The notes beneath the pieces were generated by a model. It saw only the letters and a list, made by a program, of their open reading frames with translations, searched no databases and had not been told where the DNA came from. Positions 42,342 through 50,230 of a stretch of DNA of 59,915 bases are shown here, one piece after another. The stretch covers positions 1 to 59,915 of the forward strand of contig JBCCUL010000035.1 of assembly GCA_039197065.1 (NCBI GenBank). The letters run 5' to 3'. Numbering within the stretch: the first letter of the stretch is position 1; each line of letters starts with the position of its first letter. The stretch is from JANQPX01 sp039197065. GTDB taxonomy: Bacteria; Pseudomonadota; Alphaproteobacteria; Geminicoccales; Geminicoccaceae. The position numbers and the translations under genes are program-made.

Positions 42342-43649
42342 TTAGCGCAAAAATTTCTCGTCGAGCGGATAGGTCGACATCAGTTCCGCACCTGTTTCGG
42401 TGATCAGGTATTGCTGTTCAAGCTTGATGCCGTCAGGGCCACCGTCCTCGCCGACATAGCTCTCGACACAGACGGTCATGTCGGCCTCGAAAACGCCGTC
42501 ATAGGCGTCCTTGGCGTCTTCGGCATAGGGAATGCCCGGATACTCGTCGCAGAGACCGACGCCATGCAGGATCACCGAGTAGCGGTTGGAGCGATAGGCG
42601 TCGGGAAGGGCAAAGCTCTTGTCGGCAAACTCCAGAAAACCGAGGCCCGGGCGAAGCAGGTCCGCATTATGGGCGATCTGCTCCGCAGTGATCCGGTACA
42701 TCGATTTCTGGCGTCCGGTCGGCTCGCCATCGGGGCAAAGCCAGGTGCGCGAGATGTCGGCGCAGTAGCCGTAGGGGCCGATCAGGTCGGTATCGAAAGC
42801 GACGATCTCGCCGGCTTCGATGATCCTGGAAGAACACTCGCTGAACCAGGGATTGGTGCGCTGGCCGGAAGCGAGCAGGCGCGTTTCGATCCATTCGCCG
42901 CCGCGTTTGATATTCTCCGCATGGAGGTGTGACCAGAGTGCCTGTTCCGACAGGCCGGGCCGGAGATGAGCCTGCATCGCGGCCATGCCGGCTTCGGCTG
43001 CGGCAATCGCGCAGCGCATGGCGCGGATTTCGTCAGGGGATTTGATGACGCGCGCAAGCTCGGCCACCTCCTGGCCATCGACGATGTCCACTCCCAGCGC
43101 TTCGATGGCGTGCGTCCCGAGCGGATCCAGCTTGTCGACCGCAAGGCGGCGCTCGCCGCCATGCTGCTTCACGAGATCGGCAATTTCAGCAGCGAAGCGC
43201 TTGGCCGCCTCATCCGTGCCATCGCCCGTGAAAAAATAGCCGACGGCCTGTGCCGCGCGCACCTCGTCGATCAGCGGCAGATGGTCGGAGAGATGCGCGG
43301 ATCCATGGAAATCGAACAGGATGAGCGGACCGTCCGCGGCGACGAAGGCATAGCGCACGGCGTTATGGGAGCACCAGACCTGCATATTGGTGCTGTCGGT
43401 CGCATAGCGGACATTGATCGGATCGGTGAAGAGGGCCGCTGCGCAGTCCCTGGCGCGCAGCTGTTCGCGGAGACGTTCCAGGCGAAAAGCGCGCATCGCC
43501 TCGACATCGGGAAGAGCGAGGCCGAGGATCTGCCACTCCGCCGTCGCCGCTTCGCCAGGGCCGAGATCGCCGAAGGAGCCAAGGGCAGGGAAGCCAGCTT
43601 CGGCGACGGCCATCTTGGCGGAAATCTTGGATTGATAGTGTGTTGCCAT
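42342..43649 (-). CDS. dddP: DddP-type DMSP lyase homologue (M24 peptidase fold)
   Basis: Protein of 435 aa from ATG 43649 in the M24 (creatinase/prolidase) fold. Several stretches match my recollection of DMSP lyase DddP: RYATDSTNMQVW, HAENIKRGGEWIETRLL, and FDTDLIGPYGYCADIS. Metal-binding D286, D288, D298, H362, E396 and E411 are present, as are the DMSP-contacting W92 and Y357 and the catalytic-base D368, at a constant offset from the published enzyme numbering as I remember it. DddP cleaves DMSP to dimethyl sulfide and acrylate. Related M24 peptidases are the main alternative. First of four minus-strand genes with comD, comE and the SH3-cytochrome. The frame is open to 43703. Confidence 0.8.
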   Translation of the reverse strand: MATHYQSKISAKMAVAEAGFPALGSFGDLGPGEAATAEWQILGLALPDVEAMRAFRLERLREQLRARDCAAALFTDPINVRYATDSTNMQVWCSHNAVRYAFVAADGPLILFDFHGSAHLSDHLPLIDEVRAAQAVGYFFTGDGTDEAAKRFAAEIADLVKQHGGERRLAVDKLDPLGTHAIEALGVDIVDGQEVAELARVIKSPDEIRAMRCAIAAAEAGMAAMQAHLRPGLSEQALWSHLHAENIKRGGEWIETRLLASGQRTNPWFSECSSRIIEAGEIVAFDTDLIGPYGYCADISRTWLCPDGEPTGRQKSMYRITAEQIAHNADLLRPGLGFLEFADKSFALPDAYRSNRYSVILHGVGLCDEYPGIPYAEDAKDAYDGVFEADMTVCVESYVGEDGGPDGIKLEQQYLITETGAELMSTYPLDEKFLR

Positions 43650-43794
43650 GTGTCGATGCTTACGCAGGTTGTGAGGATCGCCATGCGTGCTTGCGACCAA
43701 CATGTCGCTTCAAGAAGAAAGTGACCGGTGGTTTTCCTGAGGCTGGCCAGTGGATAGACTGTCGCCAGGGAAATCATGAACCAAGGAGGATGAG

Positions 43795-44361
43795 ATGATC
43801 TGGCTCTGGCTCGGCGTTCTCTTGTGGAGCGGCGCCCATGCGCTGCCGAGTCTGGCGCCCAATGTGCGGGCGGGGTTGATCGGACGTCTTGGCGAAAACG
43901 GCTACAAGATCGGTTTCGCACTTTCCATTGTCGGCTCGATCGTCCTAATGGTGATCGGCTGGCGGTCCGCTGTGGCCGACATCGTTTACGAGCCGCCTGT
44001 TTGGGGGCGGCATCTGGCGATACTGCTGATGTTGATCGCCTTTCTCCTGTTTGCCTTTTCCCATGGCAAGAGCAACCTGAAGCGCTTCATCCGTCACCCG
44101 CAATTGACGGCCGTCCTCGTCTGGGCGGTCGCGCATCTGCTTGCCAATGGGGACAGTCGCTCGGTCACGCTGTTCGGCGTGCTTGGTGTCTGGGCCGTTA
44201 TCGAGATGATCTTGATCAATCGCCGCGACGGGGCGCCCGTCCTTCCGGAACCTCGTCCCTGGAGCGCCGAGATGAAGCCGGTGATCATCGGACCGGTGAT
44301 CTATGCCGTCTTCGTCTTCCTGCACCCTTATCTCTTCGGTGTATCGCCGATCGGGGCCTGA
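43795..44361 (+). CDS. NnrU-family membrane protein
   Basis: Integral membrane protein (188 aa) of the NnrU family. Seen: five or so hydrophobic segments, the N-terminal LWSGAHALPSLAP motif with His, a central HPQLTAVLVWAVAHLLANGD block with conserved His residues, and PWSAEMKPVIIGPVIYAVF. NnrU was first linked to denitrification but is widespread without it; the function is unclear and may involve haem or quinone. AAGGAGG precedes the ATG. The next gene starts 3 nt after its stop. Confidence 0.88.
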   Translation: MIWLWLGVLLWSGAHALPSLAPNVRAGLIGRLGENGYKIGFALSIVGSIVLMVIGWRSAVADIVYEPPVWGRHLAILLMLIAFLLFAFSHGKSNLKRFIRHPQLTAVLVWAVAHLLANGDSRSVTLFGVLGVWAVIEMILINRRDGAPVLPEPRPWSAEMKPVIIGPVIYAVFVFLHPYLFGVSPIGA

Positions 44362-44364
44362 GAC

Positions 44365-44832
44365 ATGGCGAGCGATCCTAAAAACAGATCTCCCTTCGAC
44401 ATCCCGCCGCTCTATTTCGCGCTGGCGCTGCTCTCGATGTACCTCCTGCATCGCTGGCTGCCGATCATCGATGTGATCGACCCGCCCTTGTCCTGGCTCG
44501 GCTGGCTCCTGATCGCCGGCGGCATTGGCCTCGCCGTCTGGGCGGAGAGGCTGTTCTCGCGCGTCGGGACCGGCGTTCGGCCGTTCACGCCTTCAACCTC
44601 GTTGGTGGCGACCGGTCCCTACCGGTTTACCCGCAATCCCATGTATCTCGGCATGATGCTGGTGCTGTTGGGCGGTTTCCTTCTCGCAGGCAGCATCGGC
44701 AGCTTTCTCGTCATCCCTGTTTTCTTCTGGTGGATCCACCAGCGGTTCGTCCTCCCGGAGGAAACCCACATGACCGAGCATTTCGGCGACGCTTACGAAG
44801 ACTTCAAACAGAAGACCCGTCGCTGGCTTTAG
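44365..44832 (+). CDS. isoprenylcysteine carboxyl methyltransferase family protein
   Basis: Membrane methyltransferase-like protein (155 aa, ICMT/PEMT family). Seen: four hydrophobic segments, GPYRFTRNPMYLGMMLVLLG, the conserved RNPMY SAM/substrate motif, and a C-terminal EETHMTEHFGDAYEDFKQ with the family's Glu and the RRW ending. Bacterial substrates are not defined. Coupled with the upstream NnrU gene. Confidence 0.9.
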   Translation: MASDPKNRSPFDIPPLYFALALLSMYLLHRWLPIIDVIDPPLSWLGWLLIAGGIGLAVWAERLFSRVGTGVRPFTPSTSLVATGPYRFTRNPMYLGMMLVLLGGFLLAGSIGSFLVIPVFFWWIHQRFVLPEETHMTEHFGDAYEDFKQKTRRWL

Positions 44833-44916
44833 TGGCGTGGCCACCTCATGGTCTTGGGTACGTCTGCCTGTGGGACGGTATGCGGCCAAGGCTTCGGACA
44901 TGGTGACTGAGCAAGC

Positions 44917-45306
44917 TTAGTCCGAAAGCTGAAGCAGATCCCAGCGGTTGCCATAGAGATCTTCAAACACGGCGACGGTGCCATAAGGTTCCGCTCTCGG
45001 TGATTCGGCAAATCGGACACCCATGGCAACCATGCGCTTGTGGTCGCGCTCGAAATCGTCGGTATGCAGGAAGAAGCCGACGCGCCCGCCGGTCTGGTCG
45101 CCTATTCTCGCCATCTGTCGCGCACCCACGGCCTTGGCGAGGAGCAGAGCGCCGCCGTCGCCGGGGGTGACCACCACCCAGCGTTTGCCCTCGCCAAGCG
45201 GTGTGTCCTCGATCAGGCTGAAGCCCAGCTTCTCGACAAAGAAAGCTATGGCTTCGTCATAATCCCGGACGAGAAATGTCGTGAGCGCCAGGCTGCGGCT
45301 CGTCAT
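44917..45306 (-). CDS. VOC-family (glyoxalase-like) protein
   Basis: Single-domain vicinal-oxygen-chelate protein (129 aa). Seen: LTTFLVRDYDEAIAFFVEKL at the N-terminus, RVGFFLHTDDFERDHKRM and the terminal AVFEDLYGNRWDLLQ, in which the late acidic residue is a typical metal ligand. Substrate unknown. It follows thiY by 3 nt on the minus strand, so it is the last gene of the thiamine-precursor transport operon. Confidence 0.87.
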   Translation of the reverse strand: MTSRSLALTTFLVRDYDEAIAFFVEKLGFSLIEDTPLGEGKRWVVVTPGDGGALLLAKAVGARQMARIGDQTGGRVGFFLHTDDFERDHKRMVAMGVRFAESPRAEPYGTVAVFEDLYGNRWDLLQLSD

Positions 45307-45309
45307 GGG

Positions 45310-46260
45310 TCAACGTTGCAGCTCGACCGCATAGGTCTCGACCGCTGGCGCGTCCTTGATCAAACCCTGCTCTTCGAGGAAGGCGGCGAAGCGGCGGTAG
45401 CGGCTGGTATCGAGAGCCGCGGGGCGTGAGGCGAAGCGGCGAAGCGTGTCCTTCCAGGCGCGCGCGTTCAGCTCATTGGCCAACTCCTCGCCACTTCTCA
45501 GGAACAGCTCGTAGCTCTCGTCGGGGTGATTGAGCAGATACTGCGTGCCGGCCTCGATCGCATCGAGAAAGCGGGCGAAGCGCGGATCATCGAGGCGATC
45601 GTTCTTGGCGATGAAGATCAGCTCGTCATAAGGCGGCACGCCTTCCTCTTCCGGGAAAAAGGCGCGGCCGGGCTGGCCCTCAATGTCGAGCTGATTGAGC
45701 TCGAAATTGCGAAAGGCGCCGATGACCGCATCGACCTGGCCGGCGAGAAGGGCAGGGGACAGGGCGAAATTGACGTTGATCAGCTCGACGTCGTCGAGGG
45801 TGAGGCCGTGCTTGGTCAGCATGGCGCCGAGCAGCGCATCTTCGAAGCCGCCGACCGAGAAGCCGACTTTCTTGTCCTTGAGATCGGCAATGGCCTTGAT
45901 CGGTCCGTCATCGAGCACGACCAGCGAGTTCAGCGGCGTGCCGACCAGCGTACCGATGCGTGTAAGCGGCAGGCCTTCATGGATCTGGATATGCAGCTGC
46001 GGCTGGTAGCTGATCGCGATGTCGCCCCGGCCTGCGGCCACCAGCCCTGGAGGCGCGTTGGGATCGGCGGGGGCGACGATCTCGACGTCCAGGTCCACCG
46101 CTTCGAAATAGCCGAGCTCCTCGGCCACCAGGATCGGCGCATGGTCGGGATTGATGAACCAGTCCAGAAGCAAAGTAAGCGGTTCGGCCGCCTTTGCGGG
46201 GCTCATGTTAGCGACGGCCAGCAGCGTTGACAGAGCTAAGGTGCCAAGAAGTCGGTTCAC
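45310..46260 (-). CDS. thiY: thiamine-precursor ABC transporter binding protein (ThiY/THI5-like)
   Basis: Periplasmic-binding protein of about 316 aa, NMT1/THI5 fold, for a pyrimidine precursor of thiamine (formylaminopyrimidine in the studied ThiY). Seen: a Sec signal (about 1-24), LTLLLDWFINPDHAPILVA, AISYQPQLHIQIHEGLP and LIFIAKNDRLDD. The start is the GTG at 46260, whose bases overlap the thiX stop (GTGA). The continuous frame extends to 47088 but reads out of frame through thiX. TPP-riboswitch control of the operon supports the assignment. Confidence 0.88.
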   Translation of the reverse strand: MNRLLGTLALSTLLAVANMSPAKAAEPLTLLLDWFINPDHAPILVAEELGYFEAVDLDVEIVAPADPNAPPGLVAAGRGDIAISYQPQLHIQIHEGLPLTRIGTLVGTPLNSLVVLDDGPIKAIADLKDKKVGFSVGGFEDALLGAMLTKHGLTLDDVELINVNFALSPALLAGQVDAVIGAFRNFELNQLDIEGQPGRAFFPEEEGVPPYDELIFIAKNDRLDDPRFARFLDAIEAGTQYLLNHPDESYELFLRSGEELANELNARAWKDTLRRFASRPAALDTSRYRRFAAFLEEQGLIKDAPAVETYAVELQR

Positions 46261-47021
46261 GGGTTTCTCCCATTGGGTGTGGCAAGGCTGTGGGGCGCCC
46301 ACGGCGTCAGGCGGATCAGCAGGCGATCGACCGCGAGGTAAAGGCAAAGAGCGATGGTCATCAAAACGACCATCGCGGCGAACATCAGGGCCGTCTGGCT
46401 TCGGCCATTGGCGTGCAGCATCAGATAACCGAGGCCGGCGCCTGCGCCGACCCATTCGCCGACCACGGCGGCGATCGGGGCGATGGCGGCGGCGATGCGC
46501 AGACCGGAGCCGAAGGCGGGCAGGGCGGCGGGCAGGCGAAGATGCCAGAGCGTGCGCAGGGGGCTGGCGCCCATGGTGCGGGCAAGATCGAGCCAGCCCG
46601 GATCGGTGCGCCTTAGGCCATCGAACAAGGCCGCGGTCACCGGGAAATAGATGATGAGCACCGCCATCGCCACTTTGCTGGCCATGCCATAGCCGAGCCA
46701 GAGCACCAGGATCGGGGCGAGGGCGAACACCGGGATCGCCTGTCCCAGCACCAGCGGCGGCAGCATCCAGGGCTGAAGGGCCGGTATCAGGACCATGGCG
46801 AGCGCGCTTGCAGCGCCGACGAGCACGCCGAGCAGCAGCCCGAGCAGAATTTCGCTGAGCGTGACGAGGGCGTGCTCCATAAGCAGGCCAGCATGCTCGA
46901 CAAGCGTCTGCATCACGGCGAGCGGTGGCGGCAGCATGAAATGCGGCACGCCGGTCATCCAGATGACGACCTGCCAGAGCAGAAGAAAGCCGAAGAGCAC
47001 CAGCCAGGGACGATAGGACAT
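46257..47021 (-). CDS. thiX: thiamine-precursor ABC transporter permease
   Basis: BPD_transp_1 permease (254 aa) of the SsuC/TauC/ThiX group. Seen: six predicted segments and the EAA-type loop DLARTMGASPLRTLWHLRLP ending in PAALPAFGSGLRI. Overlaps thiZ by 1 bp and thiY by 4 bp, so the three subunits are translationally coupled. Specificity is inferred from thiY and the TPP riboswitch. Confidence 0.9.
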   Translation of the reverse strand: MSYRPWLVLFGFLLLWQVVIWMTGVPHFMLPPPLAVMQTLVEHAGLLMEHALVTLSEILLGLLLGVLVGAASALAMVLIPALQPWMLPPLVLGQAIPVFALAPILVLWLGYGMASKVAMAVLIIYFPVTAALFDGLRRTDPGWLDLARTMGASPLRTLWHLRLPAALPAFGSGLRIAAAIAPIAAVVGEWVGAGAGLGYLMLHANGRSQTALMFAAMVVLMTIALCLYLAVDRLLIRLTPWAPHSLATPNGRNP

Positions 47022-47773
47022 CAGGCGGCCTGATCCACAGCGCCGGCGAGGCGTTCGAGGAGCTGCGCCTGAAGATCGAGCAGGTCATGATCGCCCAAGG
47101 CGCGGGGCGGTTCGCCGCCGGGACAAAGGGCAGGCTCGATGGTCGCCGGCATGCCGGTCATCACATGAATGCGATGGCCGAGGCGGAGGGCCTCCAGCGG
47201 ATCATGGGTCACGAGGAGGACGCTCTTGCCGGTGAACGATGCTGCGGCCAGATCCTGGAGCCGGTTTCGGGTGATCGCATCCAATGCCGAGAAGGGTTCG
47301 TCCATCAGAATCAGCGGGCGATCTTCCATGAGGGTGCGGGCAAGTGCTGCACGCTGGCGCTGGCCGCCGGAAAGGGTATCAGGCAGTCGATCGGCCAGGG
47401 CTTCGAGGCCGACGCTGGCCAGAAGCTCGGCTGCGCGTGCCCTGTCCGCTCGATCGCCACGCAGCCGCGCGCCGAGGCAGACATTGTCCGCAACTGTCAG
47501 CCAGGGCAGGAGGCTGTCGCTCTGACCCATCCAGGCAAGGCGGTCCTCGATCGGATGGCCGTCACTGCTGTTGATGCGGCCCTGCTCCAACGGCAGGAGG
47601 CCTGCGATAACGCGCAGCAGGCTGCTCTTGCCGACGCCGCTCGGACCGAGAAGGCAGGTGCATTGCCCCTGTTCCAGGCGGAAGTCGAGACCGGCGAACA
47701 GCGGTTTGCCGTCAAAACTGATGGTGATGTTGTCGAGATCGACACCAAAGGAGGTCGTGGACGTTCCGGCCAA
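47021..47773 (-). CDS. thiZ: thiamine-precursor ABC transporter ATP-binding protein
   Basis: ABC ATPase (250 aa) of the nitrate/taurine/ThiZ group. Seen: Walker A GPSGVGKSSL, signature TLSGGQRQRAALART, Walker B PLILMDEPFSALD and switch His in LLVTHDPLEALRL. The probable start is TTG 47773, 3 nt after the TPP-riboswitch domain. The AAGGGA Shine-Dalgarno-like sequence lies inside the riboswitch 3' segment, so TPP binding could hide it. No ATG is available near the riboswitch. Confidence 0.9.
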   Translation of the reverse strand: MAGTSTTSFGVDLDNITISFDGKPLFAGLDFRLEQGQCTCLLGPSGVGKSSLLRVIAGLLPLEQGRINSSDGHPIEDRLAWMGQSDSLLPWLTVADNVCLGARLRGDRADRARAAELLASVGLEALADRLPDTLSGGQRQRAALARTLMEDRPLILMDEPFSALDAITRNRLQDLAAASFTGKSVLLVTHDPLEALRLGHRIHVMTGMPATIEPALCPGGEPPRALGDHDLLDLQAQLLERLAGAVDQAA

Positions 47774-47776
47774 GCC

Positions 47777-47866
47777 GCACGGTCCCTTCGCCAGCGCGCA
47801 GGTTCAAAGGGTCGACCCGCCCATCGGGCCCTCTCAGCAGCATAACCGACGCGGCTCCCCTCGTGC
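47777..47866 (-). ncRNA. TPP riboswitch (THI element)
   Basis: Read on the minus strand: P1 GCACG (47866-47862) with CGTGC (47781-47777), GGGGAGCC, the CTGAGA box, ACCCTTTGAACCTG, then GGCGAAGGGA. These are the conserved THI-box segments. The P5/L5 part between GAACCTG and GGCGAAGGG is about 8 nt shorter than usual. It ends 3 nt before the thiZ TTG start and contains its ribosome-binding sequence, so translational repression by TPP is the likely mode. Confidence 0.88.
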
Positions 47867-47884
47867 AGATTTCAGCATAGAATC

Positions 47885-47920
47885 GGCGGGATCAGCGCAC
47901 AAGATCATGCGCCGATCGCC
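47885..47920 (-). terminator. hairpin after the hydroxyacyl-CoA dehydrogenase gene
   Basis: Imperfect inverted repeat between the dehydrogenase stop and the TPP riboswitch (arms GGCGATCGGCGCA and TGCGCTGATCCCGCC on the minus strand, 8-nt loop). No T-run follows. It may end the upstream transcript before the thi operon. Confidence 0.5.
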
Positions 47921-47924
47921 GCGT

Positions 47925-49241
47925 TCAGGCCGGCGGAACCGGGTGATAGCTGCCATCGAGGCCGAGATATTCGGCGCCGTCATGTCGATAGAAGCTGGTC
48001 GCATCCGCCTCTCGAAGGACATCGAGCATGCGCGGCAAGGGCTGGCTTTCCGCAGCAAGCGCCTGGCTCATGCGCAGAGGTCCGATCAGGTCCAGAAGTT
48101 CGAACGGGCCCTTTTGCCAGTTGAAGCCCCAGCGCATGGCGCGGTCGATATTGACGATGTCGTCGGCGATCTCAGGCACCAGATCGGCCGCATATGCGAG
48201 TGTCCCGCCCATGAGATCGGCGGCAAAGCGGCCCTTGGCGTCATCGGCGAACAGCAGAGTCTCGGCGCGATCATGGGGTGCTTCCAGTGCGATCTTCGTC
48301 GCCGGACGCCAGGTCTCGGTGGCGAGATCGAAGGTCTCCTTCGTGCGGCTGCCGTCATCCGCTTTCAGCATGCGGTAAAAGCCGCCGCCTGACTTTCGGC
48401 CGAGCTGGCCACGCTCCAGCATGGCGCGTTCCGTTTCCGGGAAGCTCGTATAGGCATGCCCTGGATCACCGTCCGGCAGGTTGATCGTCAGGTTCTTGCC
48501 GACGAAATCCATGACATCGAGGCCGATAAGGTCGATCAGACCATAGAGCCCGGTGCCGGGAATGCCGACCGGCGCGCCCATGAGCGCGTCGATTTCCTCC
48601 ATGGAAAGCCCCTCAGCGCGCGCCGCGGTCGCCTTGTGCAGGCCCGAAAGCATCCAAAAACAGCCGATTCGGTTGCCGATGAAGTTCACCGTGTCCTTCG
48701 CATGGACGACACCCTTGCCGAGCTTGTCGCGCCCGAAGGCGGCGAGACGCTCGACGACGGAGGGCGCGGCGTCTTCGCCGGGGATGACCTCCAGGAGTTT
48801 CATCACCTTCACCGGATTGAAGAAATGGGTGACGGCGATGCTCTGGCGAAGGTTGTCGGGCATGCCGTTCGTAATGGCGCGAAGCGGAATGCCCGAAGTG
48901 TTGGTGCTGACCACGGATCCATCGATGCCAAGCGTGGCGATCTTCTGGAACAGCGTGCGCTTGGTCTCGAGGTCCTCGATGATGGCCTCGCAGATCCAAT
49001 CATGGCCGCTGATGGCGGAGAGATCATCTTCGAGCGAGCCGGGCGTGATCTGATCCTTCATCGCCGGATCGGAAAGTGCTGGTGCCCGGCCTTCGGTCAT
49101 GGCCAGGATCGCCTTTTCCGCGCGCTCACGGGTGATGTCCAGGAGCAGCACTTTGCATCCGGCTTCCGCGGACGCTGCGGCGATGCCGCTGCCCATGGTG
49201 CCGGCGCCGAGTACGGCCACGCTCTCGATTTGATCGCTCAT
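47925..49241 (-). CDS. 3-hydroxyacyl-CoA dehydrogenase (lacks the hydratase domain)
   Basis: NAD-dependent 3-hydroxyacyl-CoA dehydrogenase (438 aa from ATG 49241). Seen: VAVLGAGTMGSGIAAASAEA, the catalytic-region SIAVTHFFNPVKVMKLLEV with conserved His, GFYRMLKADDGSR, and a second C-terminal dehydrogenase domain. It ends at LGLDGSYHPVPPA, the linker at which long family members (about 780 aa) usually pass to an enoyl-CoA hydratase domain; none follows downstream. It may be a natural short form or a truncation. The start has AAGGAAGG upstream; the frame is open to 49337. Confidence 0.9.
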   Translation of the reverse strand: MSDQIESVAVLGAGTMGSGIAAASAEAGCKVLLLDITRERAEKAILAMTEGRAPALSDPAMKDQITPGSLEDDLSAISGHDWICEAIIEDLETKRTLFQKIATLGIDGSVVSTNTSGIPLRAITNGMPDNLRQSIAVTHFFNPVKVMKLLEVIPGEDAAPSVVERLAAFGRDKLGKGVVHAKDTVNFIGNRIGCFWMLSGLHKATAARAEGLSMEEIDALMGAPVGIPGTGLYGLIDLIGLDVMDFVGKNLTINLPDGDPGHAYTSFPETERAMLERGQLGRKSGGGFYRMLKADDGSRTKETFDLATETWRPATKIALEAPHDRAETLLFADDAKGRFAADLMGGTLAYAADLVPEIADDIVNIDRAMRWGFNWQKGPFELLDLIGPLRMSQALAAESQPLPRMLDVLREADATSFYRHDGAEYLGLDGSYHPVPPA

Positions 49242-49431
49242 CGTCGTCCTTCCTTCATCTCCGACCGCTTCGGACGATAGTCTCGCCATGGGATCTGCGC
49301 AATCGAGTGGTTTGACCACGCGTTGAAGCTTATGCATGTGGTCGGCAAATGTCGGAACGGCGAGGCTTGCCTGCGATGCTGAATGGCGTCAGGTTCGCGA
49401 AGCTGATCCAAAGACCGGGAAGGACTTCGCG

Positions 49432-49737
49432 ATGCTCTTCATGATCGCCGCATTCGATAAGCCAGGTATGCTCGAGACGAGGCTCAAGGTGAGGTCGGCG
49501 CATCTCGATTACCTCAAAAGCCTTGGCGCGCGCATCAAGATGGGTGGTGCGATGCTGAATGAGGAGGATCAGCCGCTCGGCAGCCTTTTGGTCGTCGAGG
49601 CGATGGATCGGGGGGCGATCCAGGCCCTGTTGGACAAGGACCCTTACAGCAAAGCCGGCGTATTCGAACGTGTCGATATTCGACCCTGGCGGCCAGCGCT
49701 CGGCAGCTGGCTGTATGACGCGAAAGGAGACAGCTGA
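49432..49737 (+). CDS. YciI-family protein
   Basis: Small protein of 101 aa in the YciI/YCII ferredoxin-like family. Seen: the N-terminal MLFMIAAFDKPGM strand, HLDYLKSLGARIKMGGAML with the conserved His, and LLDKDPYSKAGVFERVDIRP, where Asp is the second conserved residue. Function is not defined for most members. Starts at ATG 49432; the frame is open to 49336. Overlaps the EVE gene by one base. Confidence 0.9.
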   Translation: MLFMIAAFDKPGMLETRLKVRSAHLDYLKSLGARIKMGGAMLNEEDQPLGSLLVVEAMDRGAIQALLDKDPYSKAGVFERVDIRPWRPALGSWLYDAKGDS

Positions 49738-50150
49738 TGGCCTATTGGCTGATGAAGGCGGAACCGAACGACTACACATTCGAGGACCTGGAGCGCGATG
49801 GGGTTGCCGAATGGGACGGCATTCACAATCATCAGGCCGCGGGCAATATGCGCGCCATGAAGAAGGGCGATCGCGTCTTCTTCTATCGTTCCATGAAGGA
49901 TCCGGCGGTGGTCGGCATCATGGAGATCCATCGCGAGGCCTATGAAGATCCTGACGATCCGAAAGAGAGCTTCGTTCTGGTGGACGTGAAGGCGGTGAAG
50001 CCGGTGAAACGCGAGGTATCGCTGAAGGCGATCAAGGCGGAGCCGAAGCTTCAGGAGATGGCGCTCGTGCGTCAGTCCCGCCTGTCGGTCAGCCCGGTAA
50101 GCGACGAGGCGTGGCGGCTGATCTGCGAGATGGCCGAAACCAAGGCCTGA
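49737..50150 (+). CDS. EVE domain protein
   Basis: EVE/PUA-like domain protein (137 aa), a fold that often binds modified bases in RNA or DNA. Seen: the start YWLMKAEPNDYTFEDLERDG, GIHNHQAAGNMRAMKKGDRV and FYRSMKDPAVVGIMEI, all typical of EVE. Coupled to the YciI gene by a TGATG overlap, an association I recall as frequent in alphaproteobacteria. Confidence 0.93.
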   Translation: MAYWLMKAEPNDYTFEDLERDGVAEWDGIHNHQAAGNMRAMKKGDRVFFYRSMKDPAVVGIMEIHREAYEDPDDPKESFVLVDVKAVKPVKREVSLKAIKAEPKLQEMALVRQSRLSVSPVSDEAWRLICEMAETKA

Positions 50151-50230
50151 GCATGGATCCATGCATTGACCAGCGACATTCGGAAAGCGTAGCGGCAAAC
50201 CGCCGATTCTGATGGAACCGGACGGTGTGG

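Noticed and set aside
46261..47088. N-terminal extension of the thiY reading frame
   Set aside because: Reads through thiX out of frame and is arginine/alanine-rich; the signal peptide and GTG start at 46260 mark the real beginning.
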